A DNA stretch of 64,000 nucleotides, taken from FEN-1139 sp964396375 (GTDB lineage Bacteria; Myxococcota_A; Polyangia; Polyangiales; Polyangiaceae). The notes beneath the pieces are model-generated. The model was not told the DNA's origin. It did not search any database and worked only from the letters and a program-made list of their open reading frames with translations. This document shows positions 63,351 to 64,000 of this stretch, one piece after another; the first letter of the stretch is position 1; each line of letters begins with the position of its first letter. Position numbers and translations under genes: made by a program. The stretch covers positions 1 to 64,000 of the forward strand of contig CAYNEY010000018.1 of NCBI GenBank assembly GCA_964396375.1, given 5' to 3'.

Positions 63351-64000
63351 TTACATCCAGAGCGCGGGCTCCGCTCGGGGTCCGGGCCGCCCAAGCAGCA
63401 TCAGTGCCCGCACCACCACGCCCCCCACCGTCAGAAGCAGGGTAAGGGCCAGCAGCTGTTCGGTCACGCTCTCGAGCCACCCCAGCGCGAACCGCATCGT
63501 CACCCGTGACCACAGCTCAGTGGTTGCCATCAGGCCGAAGGTGGCAAAAAGTCCCCATGTTGCCATCAGCGAGCGGAGTTCGCGGTGGTTTGGTCGCCTG
63601 GCAACACGCCGCAGTCCTTCGAGGATAAGGTAGAGTGCCGCTGCTTTGCCGAGCAACAAGACCGCCCCCAGCAGTTGAGCGAGCACACTTTCTGGTGCGA
63701 GCACCATCGCGAGACCTGGAATATTCGTTCCTCCCATGGCAACCAGTGCGAAAACCATCACCTCGATGCCCCGGCGCACACGCTCCAAAAGTTCGATCAC
63801 GGGTCCCGGCGCGTGAGCCCCACTGAGCACCCGGGATGAAAGGCCTATCTCGGGGATCAGCGCTGCAAGAGTCAGCAACCCCAGACCAAACAGTCCAGGA
63901 TCATGGAAAAGGAGCCAACCAGAGGAGATGCGATGCTGCGCCGCAGCCAGTTCACTCACGTCGAAGGAGCTTGCTTCAAGCCCGATCATCAAGAGAAATC
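63351..64000 (-). CDS. Divergent NuoH-like membrane protein, 5' partial
   Basis: The open frame continues beyond the right edge, so only the C-terminal about 215 residues are seen, with several membrane helices. Blocks resemble the complex I subunit NuoH and HyfC: a loop SSFDVSELAAAQHRISSG like the PFDLPEAE...EYSG region, GGTNIPG like GGWxxPG, and a final basic loop (RRVARRPNHRELRSLM) like the LPRxRxDQLM loop. Similarity is by eye and key acidic residues differ, so it may be a paralogue that no longer binds quinone. It is convergent with the protease gene. Confidence 0.5.
   Translation of the reverse strand, partial: FLLMIGLEASSFDVSELAAAQHRISSGWLLFHDPGLFGLGLLTLAALIPEIGLSSRVLSGAHAPGPVIELLERVRRGIEVMVFALVAMGGTNIPGLAMVLAPESVLAQLLGAVLLLGKAAALYLILEGLRRVARRPNHRELRSLMATWGLFATFGLMATTELWSRVTMRFALGWLESVTEQLLALTLLLTVGGVVVRALMLLGRPGPRAEPALWM

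Overview
The window is a 64 kb piece of a GC-rich, gene-dense chromosome, most likely from a Myxococcota (deltaproteobacterial) species. The evidence is three proteins ending in MYXO-CTERM-like tails (Cys, one membrane helix, Arg cluster), two large Hanks-type Ser/Thr kinases with extra domains, a kinase-HDOD fusion, a PilZ protein, many lipoproteins of unknown function and a bacterial expansin. About 50 protein genes, one tRNA gene and one 100-N assembly gap are visible. There is no phage, insertion sequence, CRISPR array or rRNA. The sequence looks like core chromosome with scattered lineage-specific surface proteins.

Left part (1-17.5 kb): a repeat-bearing surface protein cut by the window edge; a DsbA-like lipoprotein with a duplicated four-cysteine module; serA and a hemD carrying a half-length methyltransferase-like N-terminus; a small lipoprotein and a methyltransferase; a large Omp85/BamA-like protein diverging from a NAGPA-type glycosidase with a Thr/Asn repeat tail; dnaJ coupled to a HAD phosphatase; a TRM13-like methyltransferase; proC; an MlaE-like permease; and a PcrA/UvrD helicase.

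Middle part (17.5-44 kb): a giant kinase/degenerate cyclase/AAA/TPR regulator; a DUF1566 lipoprotein whose 21-bp repeat is broken by the assembly gap; an SGNH-like MYXO-CTERM protein coupled to a lipoprotein expansin; a PilZ protein; a TPR lipoprotein; lysC coupled to rpiA; a PP2C phosphatase converging on an ECF sigma factor and its coupled membrane protein; tRNA-Gln; and a tightly overlapped operon (membrane protein, Cys-type ccmE, hemE, hemY) for heme synthesis and heme handling. Next come envelope proteins, a cytoplasmic GH13 enzyme and a kinase-HDOD-GAF-like regulator.

Right part (44-64 kb): dnaA with an exact DnaA box just upstream but without dnaN; a minus-strand run (LpoA-like lipoprotein, tsaE, zinc-ribbon membrane protein, grpE, dnaK); a possible orphan SdhC-like membrane protein; another MYXO-CTERM protein; an aminotransferase; a TraB-family protein; ilvE; a very large P-type ATPase whose N-terminal half looks like a dead second ATPase; a metzincin protease with a small tandem duplication at its tail; and a divergent NuoH-like protein cut by the right edge.

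Most genes are ordinary. The points most worth a second look are the domain fusions (kinase-HDOD, dead plus live P-type ATPase, half-SUMT plus HemD), the Cys-type CcmE inside the heme operon, the cysteine-rich expansin, the duplicated Cys module on the DsbA-like protein and the degenerate SdhC-like protein. All family assignments are from reading the sequence; no database search was run.
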